Source: Gp6-AA40 sp035571515
GTDB taxonomy: Bacteria > Acidobacteriota > Vicinamibacteria > Vicinamibacterales > UBA2999
Length of the DNA stretch: 64,000 nucleotides
NCBI GenBank assembly: GCA_035571515.1
Contig: DATNCQ010000062.1
Location: forward strand, 51,376 to 115,375
Reading direction: 5' to 3'
How positions within the stretch are numbered: position 1 is the stretch's first letter; each line of letters starts with the position of its first letter. Positions 1 to 12,916 of this stretch are shown here, one piece after another. The notes beneath the pieces were generated by a model, which was not told the origin of the DNA, did not search any database, and saw nothing but the letters and a program-made list of their open reading frames with translations. The position numbers and the translations under genes are program-made.

Positions 1-272
1 CGTTCGCCGTCGTCCTGAAGCGCGCCTTTGCCGACGTGCGGACCGACGACCGGACGCTGTCGATTGCGGTGAGCGATGTCGAACGCGCCACGCCCGGCAT
101 CGTGCGTGCGCTGGTCGAGGCCGGTGCGGACGTCGTGTCGGTCGTCGCGGACGAGGCGCCGCTCGAGGAAGTGTACCTGCGGCTGCTCGACCCCTCGCCG
201 CGCTCCGCTCGCGCGGGGCACGACGAGGCGACGCGCTTCGCTGGCGCGGAGCACCACGAGGCGAAGCCATGA
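1..272 (+). CDS. ABC transporter ATP-binding protein, C-terminal end (partial)
   Basis: The reading frame is open from the left edge of the window (codons in phase with base 3) and gives 89 residues before TGA. No Walker or signature motif is present, because only the tail is inside the window. The text (SVVADEAPLEEVYLRLL) matches the C-terminal regulatory tail typical of ABC exporter ATPases that work with ABC-2 permeases. Its stop overlaps the ATG of the following permease (ATGA), so the two form an operon and probably one exporter. The substrate cannot be told. The assignment rests on this tail and on context. Confidence 0.75.
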   Translation, partial: FAVVLKRAFADVRTDDRTLSIAVSDVERATPGIVRALVEAGADVVSVVADEAPLEEVYLRLLDPSPRSARAGHDEATRFAGAEHHEAKP

Positions 273-1072
273 GCCGCATGGCCGCGCTGCTCGGCAAGGA
301 GCTCGCCGACCTGCGCAACAACCCGGCGGTGTTCGTCCCGGCGATCGTCACGGGCGCGATCTCGATCGTCATGCCGTTCCTGATCGCGATCGCGGTGCCG
401 TACTTTTCCGGCGAGCGGCTCGCGGACTCGAGCGACTTCCGGATCGCGCTCGAGATCTACCGCGATCAGCCGGCCACGCGCACCCTCGATCCCGAGGGCG
501 CCATCCAGGCGCTGATCTTCCAGCAGTTCCTCATCCTGCTCGTCCTCACGCCGGTTGCAGGCGCCATGTCGGTGGCCGCCTACGCCGTCGTCGGCGAAAA
601 GCAGGCACGGACACTCGAGCCGCTGCTCGCCACGCCCATCACCACCTTCGAGCTGCTCGCCGGCAAGGTGCTGGGGGCGCTCGTTCCCGGCCTCGTCCTC
701 GCCGCCGCGTGCTTTGCACTCTACGTGGGAGGCGTCTCGCTGCTGGCCCGTCCCGGGGTCTATCGCACGCTGTTCGTTCCGCGCTCGCTGCTGACGATCT
801 TCCTGCTCGGCCCGCTCGCGTCGCTGGCGGCGCTGCAGATGGCCGTCTGCGTGTCGTCGCGGGTGAACGACGCGCGCAGCGCCCAGCAGATCGGCGCGCT
901 GATCATCCTGCCGATCAGCGTGCTGCTCGTCGCCGAGTTCACCAACAACCTGCAGCTCACCAGCCGCCTCGTGCTGCTCATCTCCGCGGGCCTCGCGGCG
1001 CTCAACATCGGGCTCATGGCCGTCGGCATCCGCCTGTTTGATCGCGAATCGATCCTGACGCGCTGGAAATAG
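269..1072 (+). CDS. ABC-2 type transporter permease
   Basis: A protein of 267 residues with about six hydrophobic segments. It has the ABC-2 permease hallmark GEKQARTLEPLLATP, a cytoplasmic loop after the second or third membrane helix. It would form the membrane channel driven by the ATPase whose end precedes it. The start ATG overlaps the ATPase stop. The length is normal for the family. Nothing local points to a substrate. It may export a drug, lipid or polysaccharide. Confidence 0.88.
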   Translation: MSRMAALLGKELADLRNNPAVFVPAIVTGAISIVMPFLIAIAVPYFSGERLADSSDFRIALEIYRDQPATRTLDPEGAIQALIFQQFLILLVLTPVAGAMSVAAYAVVGEKQARTLEPLLATPITTFELLAGKVLGALVPGLVLAAACFALYVGGVSLLARPGVYRTLFVPRSLLTIFLLGPLASLAALQMAVCVSSRVNDARSAQQIGALIILPISVLLVAEFTNNLQLTSRLVLLISAGLAALNIGLMAVGIRLFDRESILTRWK

Positions 1073-1081
1073 GATCGTCCG

Positions 1082-1549
1082 ATGCCGTTTGCCTCGCCCA
1101 TCGACGATCGGTTCTTCGAGGACTACGTGGCCGGCGACGTTCACGAATTCGGGTCGATCGCCGTCAGCGGCGACGAGATCGTCGAGTTCGCCGCCCGCTA
1201 CGATCCGCAGCCGTTTCACACGGACCGCGACGCGGCGCGGCACACGCAGTTCGGCGGGCTGATCGCCAGCGGGTGGCAGACGGCCGGCTGGATGATGCGG
1301 CTCGTCGTCGAGCATTACCTGTCCCACGTGGCGAGCCTCGCATCGCCGGGCGTCGACGAGGTGAGGTGGACGCAACCGGTGCGCCCCGGCGATACATTGT
1401 CCGTCCGCGCGACGGTCGTTGAGGCACGGCCGTCGGCATCGAAACCCGACCGCGGCCTCGTGCGGACGCTGTTCGAGGTGGTGAATCAACGCGGAGAGGT
1501 GGTCATGTCGGTGAAGGCCATGAACCTGTTGAAGCGGCGTGGCCACTAA
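1082..1549 (+). CDS. MaoC family dehydratase
   Basis: A hot-dog fold protein of 155 residues. The hydratase-2 region YDPQPFHTD followed by FGGLIASGWQTA is clear and carries the expected Asp/His pair. The family hydrates trans-2-enoyl-CoA or related thioesters. It starts 9 bases after the permease stop, and its end overlaps the next gene by 11 bases. The nearby beta-oxidation genes make a role in acyl-CoA metabolism plausible, but the true substrate is unknown. Confidence 0.88.
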   Translation: MPFASPIDDRFFEDYVAGDVHEFGSIAVSGDEIVEFAARYDPQPFHTDRDAARHTQFGGLIASGWQTAGWMMRLVVEHYLSHVASLASPGVDEVRWTQPVRPGDTLSVRATVVEARPSASKPDRGLVRTLFEVVNQRGEVVMSVKAMNLLKRRGH

Positions 1550-2429
1550 CACGCTCGCCGAGACGGGCCGCCTCGCACGCGTGCTGGTCAAGCATCCGCG
1601 CGAGGCCTTCGTGAGCGACGAGACGTGCGCCGCGCAGTGGAAGCCGCTCAACTTCAGCGCCGCCCCGGCGCTCGCGCGCGCCGCCGCGGAATACGAGGCG
1701 TTTCTCCACATCCTCCAGGGCGCGGGCGCGCAGGTCGAATTCCTTCCGGCCGACGAGCGCACGAACCTGGATTCGATCTACGCGCGCGACGCGTCCATCG
1801 TCTGCGCGCGTGGCGTCATCCTCGGCAGGATGGGCAAGCGGCTGCGCGCGGCCGAGCCGTCGGCGCAGAAGGTGGCGTTCCGCGGGCTCGGCGTGCCGAT
1901 CGCCGGCGAAATCACCGAGCCGGGCTGCCTCGAGGGGGGCGACGTCGTCTGGCTGGACGACCGCACGATCGCGGTCGGCCACGGTTATCGCACCAACGAG
2001 GACGGCATTCTCCAGCTTCGAGCGATCCTCGCCGACTCGATCGACGAGATGATCGTCGTTCCGCTGCCGCACTGGCGCGGCCCCGGCGACGTGCTCCACC
2101 TGATGTCGCTCATCAGCCCCGTCGACAGCGACCTCGCGGTCGTGTACTCACCGCTGCTTCCGGTCCCGTTCCGCCAGGAACTGCTCGAGCGCGGATATGC
2201 GCTGGTCGAAGTGCCCGAAACGGAGTTCGACACGATGGGTACTAACGTGCTTGCGCTCGGCCCACGCGACTGCGTCATGCTCGCCGGGAATCGGCGGACG
2301 CGCGGCGCGCTGGAGCACGCGGGCGCACGCGTGACCGAGTATGCCGGCGACGAGATCAGCGTCAAGGGCGCCGGGGGGCCGACGTGCCTCACTCGGCCGC
2401 TGGCTCGAGCTCCGGCACGACGGGACTGA
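1539..2429 (+). CDS. Dimethylarginine dimethylaminohydrolase-like amidinohydrolase
   Basis: A protein of 296 residues in the guanidino-group modifying (amidinotransferase/DDAH) superfamily. It has the family acidic site LDSIYARDAS, the turn CLEGGDVV, a candidate catalytic His in GDVLHLMS, and a candidate nucleophilic Cys near the C-terminus in GGPTCLTRPL. It would cleave a methylated arginine or a similar guanidino substrate to citrulline plus amine. The start is GTG, overlapping the MaoC gene by 11 bases. Its 3' end overlaps the convergent MFS gene by 41 bases. A citrulline- or ornithine-forming relative is also possible. Confidence 0.82.
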   Translation: MATNTLAETGRLARVLVKHPREAFVSDETCAAQWKPLNFSAAPALARAAAEYEAFLHILQGAGAQVEFLPADERTNLDSIYARDASIVCARGVILGRMGKRLRAAEPSAQKVAFRGLGVPIAGEITEPGCLEGGDVVWLDDRTIAVGHGYRTNEDGILQLRAILADSIDEMIVVPLPHWRGPGDVLHLMSLISPVDSDLAVVYSPLLPVPFRQELLERGYALVEVPETEFDTMGTNVLALGPRDCVMLAGNRRTRGALEHAGARVTEYAGDEISVKGAGGPTCLTRPLARAPARRD

Positions 2430-3609
2430 CCGGCTCGTGATGCGCTGGCGCCGGGTCCACGCGCGGCAGCCAGAACGCGAGCACGCCGATGCCGGGCAGG
2501 TACGAACAGAGGCGGTAAACGTAGTAGATGTCGGTGCGGTCCGCGAGCGCGCCAAGCACCGCCGCGCCGATGCCGCTGATGCCGAACGCCACGCCGAAAA
2601 ACAGCCCGGCGATCATGCCGACGCGCCCCGGCATCAGCTCCTGCGCGTAGACGACGATGACCGAGAACGCGGAGGCGAGCACCATGCCGATGATCACGGT
2701 GAGGATGCGCGTCCAGAACAGGTTCGCGTACGGGAGCGCCAGCGTGAACGGCAGCACGCCGAGGATCGACGCGAGGATCACCTGCCGGCGGCCGATGCGA
2801 TCGCCGACGGGTCCGCCGATGATCGTGCCGGCCGCGACCGCGCCGAGGAACACGAAGAGGTGAATCTGCGCGCTCTGCACCGTGAGGCCGAAGCGGCTGA
2901 TCAGATAGAACGTGTAATAGCTCCCGAGGCTTGCCAGGTAGACGAATTTCGAGAAGAGCAGCGCCAGCAGGATCAGGACCGCCGTCATGACCTGGCGCGA
3001 CGAGACCGGGTCATGACGCGCCGCCGCCGCGCGCCGCGCGGCATGCATCGCGCCGCTTCCCTTGTACCAGCTGCCGACGCGCACGAGAAACATCATCGCC
3101 ACGAGCGCGGCGATCGAGAACCACGCGATGCTCGACTGCCCGTTCCGCAGCACGATGAACGCCGCCAGCAGCGGACCGAGCGCCGAGCCGAAGTTGCCGC
3201 CGACCTGGAAGAACGACTGCGCGAAGCCGTGGCGGCCGCCCGACGCCGCACGCGCCATCCGTGACGACTCGGGGTGGAAGATCGACGAGCCGAGACCGAC
3301 GAGCGACGTCGCCGCGAGCACCATCGTGAAGCTGCCGGCCTTCGAGAGCAGGAGCATGCCGGACAGCGAGAAGCCCATGCCCGCCGCGAGCGCGTACGGC
3401 CTCGGATGCCGATCCGAGTAGTGGCCGACGACCGGCTGGAGCAGCGCGCCGGTCAGCTGCAGGACGAAGGTGATGAGGCCGACCTGCGTGAAATCGAGCT
3501 GGAAGTTCTGCTTGAGGATTGGATAGATGGCGGGGATCAGCGACTGCATCATGTCGTTGAGCAGGTGGCAGAAGCTGAGCGTCGCCAGGATTTCGAATGC
3601 GGTGTCCAC
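2389..3609 (-). CDS. MFS transporter, fosmidomycin-resistance (Fsr) type
   Basis: A protein of 406 residues with about 12 membrane helices. Its N-terminus (LSFCHLLNDMMQSLIPAIYP) and the stretch GLGSSIFHPESSRMAR are characteristic of Fsr-like MFS drug efflux pumps. It probably exports small molecules with proton exchange at the inner membrane. The gene is convergent with, and overlaps, the amidinohydrolase, and is divergent from the fadN-like gene across a 127 bp gap that holds heptamer repeats. The actual substrate is unknown. Confidence 0.85.
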   Translation of the reverse strand: MDTAFEILATLSFCHLLNDMMQSLIPAIYPILKQNFQLDFTQVGLITFVLQLTGALLQPVVGHYSDRHPRPYALAAGMGFSLSGMLLLSKAGSFTMVLAATSLVGLGSSIFHPESSRMARAASGGRHGFAQSFFQVGGNFGSALGPLLAAFIVLRNGQSSIAWFSIAALVAMMFLVRVGSWYKGSGAMHAARRAAAARHDPVSSRQVMTAVLILLALLFSKFVYLASLGSYYTFYLISRFGLTVQSAQIHLFVFLGAVAAGTIIGGPVGDRIGRRQVILASILGVLPFTLALPYANLFWTRILTVIIGMVLASAFSVIVVYAQELMPGRVGMIAGLFFGVAFGISGIGAAVLGALADRTDIYYVYRLCSYLPGIGVLAFWLPRVDPAPAHHEPVSPVVPELEPAAE

Positions 3610-3610
3610 G

Positions 3611-3637
3611 TTGGTTGGCCGTTGGTCGTTGGTCGTT
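3611..3637. repeat. Heptamer tandem tract (GTTGGTC)
   Basis: Imperfect tandem copies of the 7 bp unit GTTGGTC/GTTGGCC lie just upstream of the MFS start. A partial reverse-complement copy (ACGACCAGCGGCCAACGAC) is at about 3688-3706 in the same gap. The gap between the two divergent genes (3610-3736) holds only this and presumably their promoters. No clear -35/-10 pair could be assigned. Confidence 0.7.
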
Positions 3638-3736
3638 ACACGTCAGTCGTGGGGAGTCTGGATTCTTACGATATCAAACTACGAGCGACGACCAGCGGCC
3701 AACGACTCACCGACGACGAACCGGTAGAATCGCGGG

Positions 3737-5941
<2,205 letters not shown>

Positions 5942-5951
5942 TCAGTCGGTA

Positions 5952-5994
5952 GTGGGCAGGGGGCAGGGGGCAGGGGGCAGTGGCCGGTGGGCAG
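5952..5994. repeat. Heptamer tandem tract (GGGCAGG)
   Basis: About five copies of GGGCAGG-like 7 bp units fill the 61 bp between the fadN stop and the next ATG. The tract leaves little room for a promoter or a normal leader. Confidence 0.8.
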
Positions 5995-6002
5995 AAGGTT
6001 CG

Positions 6003-6794
6003 ATGAGGATCGTTGACCGCGGCTCTGGTGTTCCTGTCGTCGTGATTCCCGGCGTGCAGGGGCGCTGGGAATGGATGAAGCGGGGCATCGACGCGCTGGC
6101 GCAGCGAAGCCGCGTCATCACGTTCTCGCTTGCCGACGAGCCCTCCTCCGGGGCGCGATTCGAGGAGGCGCTCGGCTTCTGGAATTACGTCGACCAGGTG
6201 CGCGACGCGCTCGACGCGCGCGGCCTCGACCGTGCGGCGATTTGCGGCGTGTCGTTCGGCGGGCTGATTGCGGCGGCCTTCGCCGCGCGGTATCCGGCCC
6301 GCGTGTCGTCGCTGCTCTTCGTGTCGGCGCTGCCGCCGTCGTGGCGGCCGGACGCGCGCGCCTCGATCTACCTCCGGCACCCGTGGGTCCTGTCGCCGCT
6401 CTTCTGCGTCGGGGCGGTCGGCTTCTACGGCGAAATTGCGGCTGCAAGTGACAGTTGGTGGAGCGGAATCGCTGCAGCGTGCGGCGCCGGAAGCACCGTT
6501 CTCGGCCACATGTTTCACCCCGGCCGTATGGCGCGACGTGTGCATCTCTTCACGGCGGTGGGGATCGACCCCGGGCTCTCGCGCGTCAAAGTACCTACAC
6601 TGGTGGTCACGGGCGAGGAATCGCTCGAGCGTGTCGTGCCGCCGCGCCTGTCGCGGGAATACGCCGCCATCTGGCCGCACGCGCGCGTCGAGACGCTGCG
6701 GCGCACGGGACATCTCGGGATGATTACGCGGCCGCACGAATTTGCCGCGCTCGTCACGCGTTTTCTCGCCGAGTCGGAACAGAAGATTGCCTGA
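6003..6794 (+). CDS. Alpha/beta fold hydrolase
   Basis: A protein of 263 residues when started at ATG 6003. An upstream in-frame extension would only translate the heptamer tract. The fold is supported by the nucleophile elbow CGVSFGGLIAA (Ser), an acidic strand end near VTGEESLERV, and a late His in RTGHLGM. It lies inside the beta-oxidation gene run and may be a thioesterase or esterase acting on acyl compounds. The substrate is not evident. Confidence 0.85.
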   Translation: MRIVDRGSGVPVVVIPGVQGRWEWMKRGIDALAQRSRVITFSLADEPSSGARFEEALGFWNYVDQVRDALDARGLDRAAICGVSFGGLIAAAFAARYPARVSSLLFVSALPPSWRPDARASIYLRHPWVLSPLFCVGAVGFYGEIAAASDSWWSGIAAACGAGSTVLGHMFHPGRMARRVHLFTAVGIDPGLSRVKVPTLVVTGEESLERVVPPRLSREYAAIWPHARVETLRRTGHLGMITRPHEFAALVTRFLAESEQKIA

Positions 6795-7425
6795 CCCTCT
6801 CCGGGAGATCGCCGGTCCGGCAGGACCGCTGGAGGTGCTGCTCGAGCAGCCGGCCGGCGGCGTGCGCGCGGCCGTCGTCTTCGCGCACCCGCTGCCGACG
6901 CACGGCGGCACGATGCACACGAAGGTCGTCTACCAGGGGGCGAAGGCGCTGGCGCGCACCGGCTGCGCGGTGCTGCGGTTCAATTTCCGCGGCGTCGGCC
7001 GCAGCGCGGGCGAGTGGGACGACGGGCGCGGCGAGTGCGACGATTTCCGCGCCGCGATCGATTTCATGCAGGTGCAGTATCCCGGAAAGGAGCTGTGGGC
7101 GGCCGGTTTCTCGTTCGGCGCCTATGTTGCGCTGACGACCGGCGCGCGCGACGATCGGATCTGCACGGTGATCGGCATCGCGCCGCCGGTGAACCGCTAC
7201 GACTTCGCGCCGGTGAAGCAGTCGGCCAAGCCGAAGTTCATCATCCACGGCGAGGCCGACGAGTTGATTCCACTGAAGCAGGTGCGCGAGTTCTACGCGC
7301 AGCTTGCGGACCCAAAGGAGCTGGTCGAGATCGATCGCGCCAACCACCTCTTCGACGGCCAGGTCGGCGAGGTGGCGGACGCGCTCGAGGATCTGCTGGC
7401 GGATTTCTCATGCAGGACGCAGTAA
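6787..7425 (+). CDS. Alpha/beta hydrolase, dienelactone-hydrolase-like
   Basis: A protein of 212 residues from TTG 6787, which overlaps the previous stop by 8 bases. Longer starts would read into the previous gene. It has the early strand VVFAHPLPTHGGTMHTKVV, the nucleophile elbow AGFSFGAYVAL, an acid in IHGEADELIP and a His in NHLFDG. This is the small KANL3/Tex30-like or YfbB-like hydrolase class. The next gene starts inside its last codons, so all are co-transcribed. The function in this operon is unknown. Confidence 0.82.
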   Translation: MPDPLREIAGPAGPLEVLLEQPAGGVRAAVVFAHPLPTHGGTMHTKVVYQGAKALARTGCAVLRFNFRGVGRSAGEWDDGRGECDDFRAAIDFMQVQYPGKELWAAGFSFGAYVALTTGARDDRICTVIGIAPPVNRYDFAPVKQSAKPKFIIHGEADELIPLKQVREFYAQLADPKELVEIDRANHLFDGQVGEVADALEDLLADFSCRTQ

Positions 7426-8588
7426 TCGTTGCAGCGACACGCACGGCGGTCGGCCGCGCGCCGAACGGGGCGCTGAGGACCGTTCGGCCCGACGAGATGG
7501 CGGCGGCCGTCATCGCCGAAGCACTCCGCCGCGCGCCGGGGATCGAGGCGTCGGACGTCGAGGACGTCATCCTCGGCTGCGCGATGCCCGAGGCGGAGCA
7601 AGGGCTCAACGTCGCGCGCATCGCGAGCCTTCGCGCCGGCGTGCCGGTGAGCGCCTCGGCCGTCACCATCAACCGGTTCTGCTCGTCCGGCCTGCAGGCC
7701 ATCGCCTACGCCGGCGAGCGCATCATGTGCGGCTTCGGCAACGTCGTCGTGGCCGGCGGCACCGAGTCGATGAGCATGGTGCCGATGGGCGGCAACAAGG
7801 TCTCGCCGAACCCGGCGCTCGTCGACAGCTACCCCGACGTGTACCTGAGCACGGGGCTGGTTGCCGAGAACCACGCGCGCGACAACACCATCTCGCGCGA
7901 GGAGCAGGATGCCTTCGCGCTGCGCAGCCATCAGCGCGCGATCGCGGCCATCGATTCCGGCCGATTCGCCGGCGAGATCACGCCGCTCGTCTACAAGGTC
8001 GCGCTGCCCAACGGAAACGGCAAGCCGACGGTGCGCGAGCTGACGTTCAACGTCGACGAAGGGCCGCGGCGCGACACCTCCGCGCAGGCGCTCGCGTCGC
8101 TGCGGCCCGCGTTCCACGCGTCCGGCACGGTGACGGCGGGTAACTCGTCACAGACGAGCGACGGCGCTTCCGCGGTGCTGGTCACGTCGGCCGCGTTCGC
8201 GAAGGAGCGCGGCCTGAAGCCGCTCGCGCGGTTCGTCACCTTTGCAACGGCCGGCGTGGAGCCCGAGCGCTTCGGCATCGGGCCCGTGCCCGCCATTCGC
8301 AAGGCACTGAAGATCGCGGGCCTGTCGCTCGAGCAGATCGACCTCGTCGAGCTGAACGAAGCCTTCGCGGCGCAGGTCCTCGCCTGCCTGCGCGAGCTGC
8401 CGATCGACCCCGAGCGTCTCAACGTCAACGGCGGCGCGATCGCGCTCGGGCATCCGCTCGGCTGCACCGGCGCCAAGCTGACGACGAGCCTGCTGCACGA
8501 GATGCACCGGCGCCAGTCTCGATACGGAATGGTGACGATGTGCGTCGGCGGTGGCATGGGCGCCGCCGGAATCTTCGAACGAATGTAG
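7410..8588 (+). CDS. fadA: Acetyl-CoA C-acyltransferase (thiolase), FadA type
   Basis: A thiolase of 392 residues that starts at ATG 7410 inside the end of the hydrolase gene. The N-terminus reads MQDAVIVAATRTAVGR. The nucleophilic Cys is in NRFCSSGLQAI, the His motif in NVNGGAIALGHPLGCTGA, and the second Cys in MCVGGGMGAAG. It cleaves 3-ketoacyl-CoA to acetyl-CoA and a shortened acyl-CoA, the last step of the cycle started by the fadN- and fadE-like enzymes. The TAG stop is part of a GTAGG hairpin repeat. Confidence 0.95.
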   Translation: MQDAVIVAATRTAVGRAPNGALRTVRPDEMAAAVIAEALRRAPGIEASDVEDVILGCAMPEAEQGLNVARIASLRAGVPVSASAVTINRFCSSGLQAIAYAGERIMCGFGNVVVAGGTESMSMVPMGGNKVSPNPALVDSYPDVYLSTGLVAENHARDNTISREEQDAFALRSHQRAIAAIDSGRFAGEITPLVYKVALPNGNGKPTVRELTFNVDEGPRRDTSAQALASLRPAFHASGTVTAGNSSQTSDGASAVLVTSAAFAKERGLKPLARFVTFATAGVEPERFGIGPVPAIRKALKIAGLSLEQIDLVELNEAFAAQVLACLRELPIDPERLNVNGGAIALGHPLGCTGAKLTTSLLHEMHRRQSRYGMVTMCVGGGMGAAGIFERM

Positions 8589-8611
8589 GGTCCGGCTGAA
8601 GCGGGACCTAC
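8585..8611. repeat. GTAGG-type hairpin repeat after fadA
   Basis: An imperfect inverted repeat, GTAGGGTCC...GGGACCTAC, begins inside the fadA stop codon and fills most of the gap before the next gene. It is a member of the dispersed hairpin family described in the findings. Confidence 0.7.
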
Positions 8612-8636
8612 GCAATCACGCGGCCCAGGAGACACG

Positions 8637-10405
<1,769 letters not shown>

Positions 10406-10406
<1 letters not shown>

Positions 10407-11080
10407 TGGTTTTTGGACAATCTGCCGGGTCCGAAAGGACCCGGCCTACGCTGCGCATTGCGCTCGTCATTGCCGCGCTCCTCGGCGCCTGCACGTCGGG
10501 GCCGCCGGCGCCCGATGACGATGCCGCGAGCTACGTCACCGCCGTCGAGAACGCGCGCGCGGAAAAGGACCGGACGCTGGCCGCCGATCCGGAGAGCGTT
10601 CCCGTCGCCAAGCGTGCGCTCCTGCTGCCGCTGAAGTACTACCCCGTCGACCCCGCCTACAAGGTGCCGGCCTCGCTCAAGCTGGCGAACGAGCGGCCGG
10701 TGTCCGACATGCCGACCTCGACGGGAACGAACCGGAAGATGCAGCGCGTCGGCGTCCTCGAGTTCACGCTCCAGGGAACGCAGATGTCGCTCGAATCGTT
10801 CGTCGAGGCGGGCACGCAGCAGATCACGTCGCTCTTCGTGCCGTTCGCCGATCAGACCACGGGCACGGAAACATATTCCGCCGGCCGCTATCTCGACCTG
10901 AAACCGACCGCCACGGGCTTCTACGTGATCGATTTCAACCTCGCCTACAACCCGACCTGCGCCTACAACCCGACGTGGGAGTGCCCCTATCCGCCGGCGG
11001 CGAACCGCCTCAAGGTGCCCATTCGCGCCGGCGAGAAGGCGCCCCCCGAAGCGCCCGCGGCGAAGGCCCCGGGCGCGTGA
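10406..11080 (+). CDS. DUF1684 family putative lipoprotein
   Basis: The C-terminal three quarters match DUF1684: LEFTLQGTQMSLESF, LFVPFADQTTGTETYSAGRYLDL, and the Cys-containing YNPTCAYNPTWECPYPPAANR. The N-terminus has a hydrophobic stretch ending in LLGACTSG, a lipoprotein box, so the product is probably anchored in a membrane. The family function is unknown. The only standard in-frame start is GTG 10406. A perfect 9 bp hairpin follows it, so the true start may be a non-standard codon (CTG 10451 or ATT 10457) just before the signal peptide. Confidence 0.78.
10424..10445. repeat. GTAGG-type hairpin repeat, GAAA loop
   Basis: Perfect inverted repeat GCCGGGTCC-GAAA-GGACCCGGC followed by CTACG. 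It lies between the fadE stop and the lipoprotein signal sequence. It could act as a terminator-like or mRNA-stabilising stem, but it has no T-run. Confidence 0.85.
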
Positions 11081-11763
11081 CCTCCGCGCTCCAGGCGATT
11101 GTCTTCGACTTCGACGGGGTCATTGCCGACAGCGAGCCGCTGCACCTGAAGGCGTACCAGCAGGCGCTCGCCGGCGAAGGGCTGCGCCTCGAACGCGAGG
11201 AATACTTCGCCCGCTATCTCGGCTACGACGACGTCGGGATGCTGCAGGCGCTGGCGCGCGACCGCCGCCTGGCGTGGACCGATCGGGACATCACGGCGCT
11301 CGTCACGCGGAAGGGCATGAAGCTGCAGGCGATGCTCGAAGGTGACGAGGTGCTCTTTCCGGGCGCCGCCGACTTCGTGCGCGCGGCCGCGGCCGCCGTG
11401 CCGATCGCGATCGCGTCGGGCGCGCTCCGCCACGAAATCGTGCAAATCGTCAACGCCGCCGGGTTGGGCGGCCTCTTCGCCGCGATCGTCGCATCGGGCG
11501 ACACCCCGCAGAGCAAGCCGTCGCCCGCCCCGTATCTGCTGGCGTTCGAGCGGATGCAGGAGGCCGCGGGCAGGCCGCTCGACCGCCAGCGCTGCGTGGC
11601 GATCGAGGACTCCGTGTGGGGACTCGAATCGGCACGCGAAGCCGGGTTACGCTGTGTAGGAGTCACGACGAGCTATCCGGCCGCCGAGCTGACGGGCGCG
11701 GAGCTGGTCGTGGGCGGACTCGACGCCCTGTCGCTTCCGATGCTCGAAGACCTGGTGAAATGA
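11077..11763 (+). CDS. HAD-superfamily hydrolase, beta-phosphoglucomutase/phosphatase type
   Basis: A protein of 228 residues from GTG 11077, whose GTGA overlaps the previous stop. HAD motif I is VFDFDGVIADSEPLH, with the two Asp of the phosphotransfer site. Motif II is in IAIASGAL, the Lys of motif III is in PQSKPSPAPYL, and motif IV is VAIEDSVWGLESAREAG. The cap insertion follows motif I as in PGMB, Gph and related enzymes. It dephosphorylates or isomerises a phosphorylated metabolite. The substrate is not predictable. Confidence 0.88.
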   Translation: MTSALQAIVFDFDGVIADSEPLHLKAYQQALAGEGLRLEREEYFARYLGYDDVGMLQALARDRRLAWTDRDITALVTRKGMKLQAMLEGDEVLFPGAADFVRAAAAAVPIAIASGALRHEIVQIVNAAGLGGLFAAIVASGDTPQSKPSPAPYLLAFERMQEAAGRPLDRQRCVAIEDSVWGLESAREAGLRCVGVTTSYPAAELTGAELVVGGLDALSLPMLEDLVK

Positions 11764-12635
11764 AGAAAGAGCTGGCGGACGCGCTCACCTCGGCTTCCAA
11801 CGCCCCGGGCACCGCGCTGGCGCACGCGGCGCTCGTCATTGCGAGCATCGAATACCCACGCATCGATCCCGAGCCGTACGTCTCGCAGCTGGACGGGATG
11901 GGCGCCGCGGCGGCGAAGTTCATTCATTCCCGTGCGCAAGACACCGGCGACACCTCCACGCTTGCGTGCGTGCGCGCGCTCAACATGTATCTCTTCCAGG
12001 AGCAGGGTTTCTCGGGCAACGAGCGCTACGAGGACCCGCGCAACAGCTGCCTGAACGAGGTCCTCGACCACCGCACGGGGATTCCGATCACGCTCTCGCT
12101 CGTCTACATGGAAATCGCGCGCCGCGCCGGGCTGCACATCGACGGCGTCAACTTTCCCGGGCATTTCCTCGTGCGCAGCCCCGACGTCGGCAAGCGCACG
12201 ACGAGCGGCCTGCTCATCGATCCATTCCACGGCGGCGCGCTGCTCTCGGAGCACGACTGCCGCGTGCTGCTGCAGAAGCACGTGGGCAGCGAGATCGCGT
12301 TCAGCAAGTCGCTGCTCGCGCCCGCCACGCGCAAGGAAATCATCGTGCGGATGCTGCTGAACCTGAAGCGCATCTACGTCCACATGCGCTCGTTCCCGCA
12401 GGCGCGCACGGTCACCGAGCTGCTCGTCGCGCTCACGCCCTCCGCGCTCAGCGAGCTGCGGGACCGGGGCCTCCTCAACTACCACCTCAACGACGTCACC
12501 GGCGCGCTGCGCGATCTGCAGACGTACTTGAAGCTCTCGAGCATGAGCGAGATGGATAAAGAGGCGCGCGAGGAGCACGACCAGATCTGGGAGCACGTCA
12601 AGACGCTGCGGCGCCGGGTCGCGGCGCTGAACTAG
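11760..12635 (+). CDS. SirB1-like transglutaminase-fold protein
   Basis: A protein of 291 residues starting at an ATG that overlaps the HAD stop (ATGA). The central part reads LNEVLDHRTGIPITLSLVYMEIARRAGL, then VNFPGHFLVR and LIDPFHGG, the signature of the SirB1/Transglut_core2 family. A C-terminal tetratricopeptide-like helical part carries ALRDLQTYLKL. The family's biochemical role is not established. Coupling to the HAD gene suggests joint expression but not function. Confidence 0.85.
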   Translation: MKKELADALTSASNAPGTALAHAALVIASIEYPRIDPEPYVSQLDGMGAAAAKFIHSRAQDTGDTSTLACVRALNMYLFQEQGFSGNERYEDPRNSCLNEVLDHRTGIPITLSLVYMEIARRAGLHIDGVNFPGHFLVRSPDVGKRTTSGLLIDPFHGGALLSEHDCRVLLQKHVGSEIAFSKSLLAPATRKEIIVRMLLNLKRIYVHMRSFPQARTVTELLVALTPSALSELRDRGLLNYHLNDVTGALRDLQTYLKLSSMSEMDKEAREEHDQIWEHVKTLRRRVAALN

Positions 12636-12916
12636 ATTCGCCGCAGTCTTCACTGCATGACCTGACCACGGGCCACGGAGACACAGAGACACGGAGATCT
12701 TTTTTGACTGTGGTGCTCTCTGTTCCGTTGTGCGTATCGGCTGGTTAATGGGCTGGATTGCTCTGCTCGCCGCCGCGCTGTACTACCATCCGTGGGTGAC
12801 CACTACGCTGGTTGGCGTAACCATTACGCTGATTGGCGTAACCATCCGCCTCCGTGTCTCCGTGCCTCCGCGGCAAAAGCTGTGGAAAATGTCGGAGTAA
12901 GATCCGTCGAAAGGTG
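12636..12916. repeat. Intergenic region with an inverted-repeat element (12672-12873)
   Basis: No gene is seen here. The left end carries a CACGGAGACAC stretch (12674-12684), and the right end its exact reverse complement GTGTCTCCGTG (12854-12864). Two near-identical 21 bp units with core TTGGCGTAACCAT lie inside at 12804-12845. A run of six T follows the left arm. The region may be a small non-autonomous repeat element and presumably also holds the promoter of the next gene. Confidence 0.65.
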
